DNA from: Gemmatimonadota bacterium
GTDB taxonomy: Bacteria; Gemmatimonadota; Gemmatimonadetes; Longimicrobiales; Longimicrobiaceae
Reading direction: 5' to 3'
DNA: 7,417 nucleotides
NCBI GenBank assembly: GCA_019240375.1
Contig: JAFAYN010000187.1
Span: 1-7,417 of the forward strand
Shown one piece after another: positions 6,088 to 7,417 of the stretch. Position numbers and translations under genes: made by a program. The first letter of the stretch is position 1. Each line of letters opens with the position of its first letter. Below the pieces are notes generated by a model. It saw only the letters and a list, made by a program, of their open reading frames with translations. It was not told the DNA's origin and made no database searches.

Positions 6088-6105
6088 AACACCTCGAGAG
6101 GTGTT
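6088..6105. repeat. Inverted repeat AACACCT-CGAG-AGGTGTT
   Basis: Two perfect 7-nt arms surround a CGAG loop, making an almost fully palindromic 18-bp element. There is no T-run after it on the plus strand. It lies just upstream of the possible -35 box at 6108, a position that would suit an operator, but a weak terminator for the gene ending at 5962 is also possible. Confidence 0.4.
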
Positions 6106-6107
6106 CA

Positions 6108-6136
6108 TTGCCTCGGCATAAGCTGGTACTTACCTT
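6108..6136 (+). promoter_or_regulatory. Possible promoter for the SH3b/lipoprotein gene pair
   Basis: TTGCCT (6108-6113) and TACCTT (6131-6136) are spaced by 17 bp and point to the gene starting at 6263. The -35 half matches consensus at four of six positions and the -10 half at three, so support is modest. Confidence 0.28.
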
Positions 6137-6262
6137 GCCGTTGCGCGCGCCGGGCCAGCGCTTGTCCCACACCGGCCACCCGTCGATTGGGACTGGAGCC
6201 TCGATCCCGGTCCTCCAGCGGCAGCACCGCGAGCATACCTTCCAATCTGGAGCGCCCGCCCC

Positions 6263-6661
6263 ATGAAGCGCCTGCTCGCCCTCTTCGTCCTCGCACTGGC
6301 CTTCGCGCTCCCCGCGCAGAGCTGCGAGGCTCGCACCACGACCAGCCTGCAGCTCCGGGAGCGGTCCTCGGCCGACTCCGGGCCGGTCACCACCATCTCG
6401 GCCGGGCAGACCGTCACCGTCGGCACGTGCCCGGGCGACTGGTGCGAGACCACCTCGCGCCAGGAGGACGGCTACGGCGCGCGGCGTCACTTGGGCGACG
6501 ACGGGTACACGAATGTGGACGGGGACCGGGTCCGCTCCCCGGTGCAGGCGTCCGGCGCCCCCGCCGGTGCGTCGGCCCACTGCCGGGACGACACCTACTC
6601 GTTCTCCGCGCACCGGCGGGGGACATGCTCCCATCACGGTGGAGTTGCCGAATGGCTGTAG
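6263..6661 (+). CDS. Secreted SH3b-domain protein with C-terminal DUF3761
   Basis: This 132-residue protein starts at ATG 6263 with TGGAG about 10 nt upstream. Residues 1-20 are a signal peptide (RLLALFVLALAFALPAQS) with A-x-S before Cys21; the lipobox is not canonical, so secretion is more likely than lipidation. Residues about 24-78 form a bacterial SH3 domain, with the usual order T-x-S-L-x-L-R-x-x-S, I-x-A-G-x-x-V-T-V-G-x-C, W-C and a final G-Y-x-x-R-x-L. Such domains bind cell-wall peptides or act as adapters in exported proteins. Residues 81-132 match DUF3761: GYTNVDG, then C107-R-D-D-T-Y-S-F-S and G-T-C122-S-H-H-G-G-V-A-E-W-L at the very end. Cys107 and Cys122 probably pair, as may Cys56 and Cys61. 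The SH3b plus DUF3761 pairing is common in hypothetical secreted proteins; its role is unknown. The stop overlaps the next gene's start by 10 nt. Confidence 0.9.
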   Translation: MKRLLALFVLALAFALPAQSCEARTTTSLQLRERSSADSGPVTTISAGQTVTVGTCPGDWCETTSRQEDGYGARRHLGDDGYTNVDGDRVRSPVQASGAPAGASAHCRDDTYSFSAHRRGTCSHHGGVAEWL

Positions 6662-6930
6662 CACGCCCGCTCTGCGCCGCGCTCGCGCTGGCGCTCGCCG
6701 CCTGCGGTCCGCGCGAGGTGGAGGACGCCACGCTCCAGGGCACCACCGACACGCGCATGCGGATGCAGACGCTCTGCGTCGCGCTCGACCACATGGTGCG
6801 GCGCGACACGACGGTCTGGCAGGATCCGGAGCTTCGGGTGGAAGTCGCGCGGGCGGACACGGTGTGCGACGGGGTGGCGCGGGAGGGGGACCGGGCGGCG
6901 GAGTTGCGGAAGATGCGGGACAGCATGTAA
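6652..6930 (+). CDS. Small lipoprotein of unknown function
   Basis: This 92-residue protein starts at ATG 6652 with GGTGGAG upstream (7 nt after GGAG), sitting inside the last codons of the SH3b gene, so the two are probably cotranscribed and translationally coupled. Residues 1-17 (LCAALALALAA) end in a perfect L-A-A-C lipobox at Cys18. The mature part is highly charged and mostly helical, ending in a run of Arg/Glu/Asp residues (REGDRAAELRKMRDSM). It contains two further cysteines (in QTLCVALD and DTVCDGV) that could form a disulfide. No domain is recognised. Strong GC-ending codon use supports a real gene of the host type. Confidence 0.75.
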   Translation: MAVARPLCAALALALAACGPREVEDATLQGTTDTRMRMQTLCVALDHMVRRDTTVWQDPELRVEVARADTVCDGVAREGDRAAELRKMRDSM

Positions 6931-6950
6931 ACCCGATGCCCGGGAGCCTC

Positions 6951-6968
6951 GGGGGGACGTCTCCCCCT
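6951..6968 (+). terminator. Possible GC-rich stem-loop after the small lipoprotein gene
   Basis: GGGGGA (6952-6957) and TCCCCC (6962-6967) pair over a 4-nt CGTC loop, about 20 nt after the stop codon, with a possible extra G-T pair. The stem is strong, but no T-run follows, so it is not a textbook intrinsic terminator. Confidence 0.3.
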
Positions 6969-7047
6969 CGTTCAAACTCTGGACGTGCCGGTGCTGTCCA
7001 TTCCTGTGAGCGCACGAAGCGCCTCCACTCCCCGCACCGGTGAACCC

Positions 7048-7417
7048 ATGCCGCTCCATGCCCGCACCCTCCGGATCGGCCGACGCGCCCTGGCGGCGGC
7101 CCTGCTCCTCGCCGGCTCTTGCCTGGCGGCGCCGCTCGCCGCGCAGCTCCCCGCCGACTCGCTGCACGCCGCGCTGACAGGCCGGTGGCGCGGGTCGCTG
7201 ACGTACCGCGACTACCGCGACCCCACGCGCCGCGTGACGCTCCCCACGCTCCTCGGCGTGACCTCCGCGCCCGCGGGGGGCGTCCGCCTCGTCTATACCT
7301 ACGACGACGGACCCGGGAAGACGGTGTACGACACCACCGTCGTCTTCGCGCGCACCCCGGTGGCCCCGGGTGGCTCGATCCGTTGGGGAGCGGAAGCGGA
7401 CACGGCGACCGTGTTAC
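7048..7417 (+). CDS. Secreted protein of unknown function, 5' part only
   Basis: The frame opens at ATG 7048 and runs off the right edge with 123 codons visible. The N-terminus has paired arginines (R12-R13) and a hydrophobic core (ALAAALLLAGSCLAAPLAA), with likely cleavage after A-A before Gln33. The mature part reads as beta-strands: LTGRWRGSLTYRDYRD, then VTLPTLLGVTSAP, VRLVYTYDDGPGKTVYDTTV. This pattern suggests a small beta-barrel or lipocalin-like fold, but I cannot name the family. The ribosome site is weak (GGTGA just upstream). It is 117 bp from the preceding lipoprotein gene, enough for separate transcription. Confidence 0.75.
   Translation, partial: MPLHARTLRIGRRALAAALLLAGSCLAAPLAAQLPADSLHAALTGRWRGSLTYRDYRDPTRRVTLPTLLGVTSAPAGGVRLVYTYDDGPGKTVYDTTVVFARTPVAPGGSIRWGAEADTATVL

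Larger units (their letters stand above)
5963..6262 (+). other. 300-bp intergenic region before the SH3b gene
   Basis: No convincing gene is seen here; the 89-codon frame beginning near 5997 has no ribosome site and lacks domain-like content. The region holds a 7-bp inverted repeat (6088-6105) and a possible promoter (6108-6136). The G+C content rises here from the lower-GC block back to the high-GC flank, so the edge of the accessory block probably lies in this interval. Confidence 0.55.

Noticed and set aside
6635..6662. tRNA-like string (GGAGTTGCCGAATGGCTG resembles the start of a Leu/Ser tRNA)
   Set aside because: It encodes the conserved DUF3761 end H-G-G-V-A-E-W-L, and no acceptor or anticodon arm could be completed.
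5978..7015. 345-codon minus-strand frame opposite the SH3b and lipoprotein genes
   Set aside because: Pro/Arg-rich shadow; the plus strand carries a recognisable SH3b-DUF3761 protein and a lipobox protein at the same place.
1..7417. CRISPR array, rRNA, transposase or integrase
   Set aside because: No regularly spaced direct repeats, no rRNA-like sequence and no recombinase motifs were seen on either strand.

Overview
This is GC-rich bacterial DNA (about 70-75% G+C over most of its length) with GTG and TTG starts, many exported proteins and lipoproteins, and weakly conserved promoters. The gene content (exported oligopeptidase B, TPR protein, small repeat lipoprotein, SH3b-DUF3761 protein) resembles GC-rich environmental bacteria such as Gemmatimonadota (Longimicrobium-like). 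That placement is an inference from gene style; there is no rRNA or marker gene to prove it.

Layout. Positions 1-448 (minus) hold the 5' part of a surface lipoprotein with a right-handed beta-helix of the polysaccharide-lyase or chondroitinase-B type. Positions 685-2829 (minus) encode an exported S9A prolyl-oligopeptidase-family peptidase, close to oligopeptidase B, with all catalytic and S1-pocket residues visible. It is transcribed divergently from a TPR-type helical-repeat protein (2993-4306, plus). That gene ends 4 bp from the stop of a convergent 81-residue lipoprotein (4311-4556, minus) carrying three copies of an [F/W]-[G/C]-G-S-G-N repeat, with a strong hairpin in its 5' leader. On the plus strand follow a 16-codon leader ORF with a very strong Shine-Dalgarno sequence, a VanZ-like membrane protein coupled to it through ATGA, and an overlapping membrane-anchored protein of unknown function (5288-5962). 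After a 300-bp gap come an SH3b-DUF3761 secreted protein (6263-6661), an overlapping 92-residue lipoprotein (6652-6930), and the start of another secreted protein (7048 to the right edge).

Composition splits the window. The G+C content falls abruptly inside the TPR gene near 3650, from about 75% to 42-57% per 60-base line. It stays mixed and mostly lower to about 6050, then returns to over 70%. The middle block (second half of the TPR gene, the VanZ-like gene and the anchored protein) therefore looks like accessory or recombined DNA between core-like flanks, although the GGSGN lipoprotein gene itself is 63-75%.

The most interesting candidate is the tail-to-tail pair of a cytoplasmic TPR protein and a small exported peptide with a repeated C-terminal motif. 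It could be a peptide/receptor-like or peptide-processing system, but nothing in the sequence proves a functional link. The remaining genes are mostly exported, so the common theme is the cell envelope rather than one pathway.
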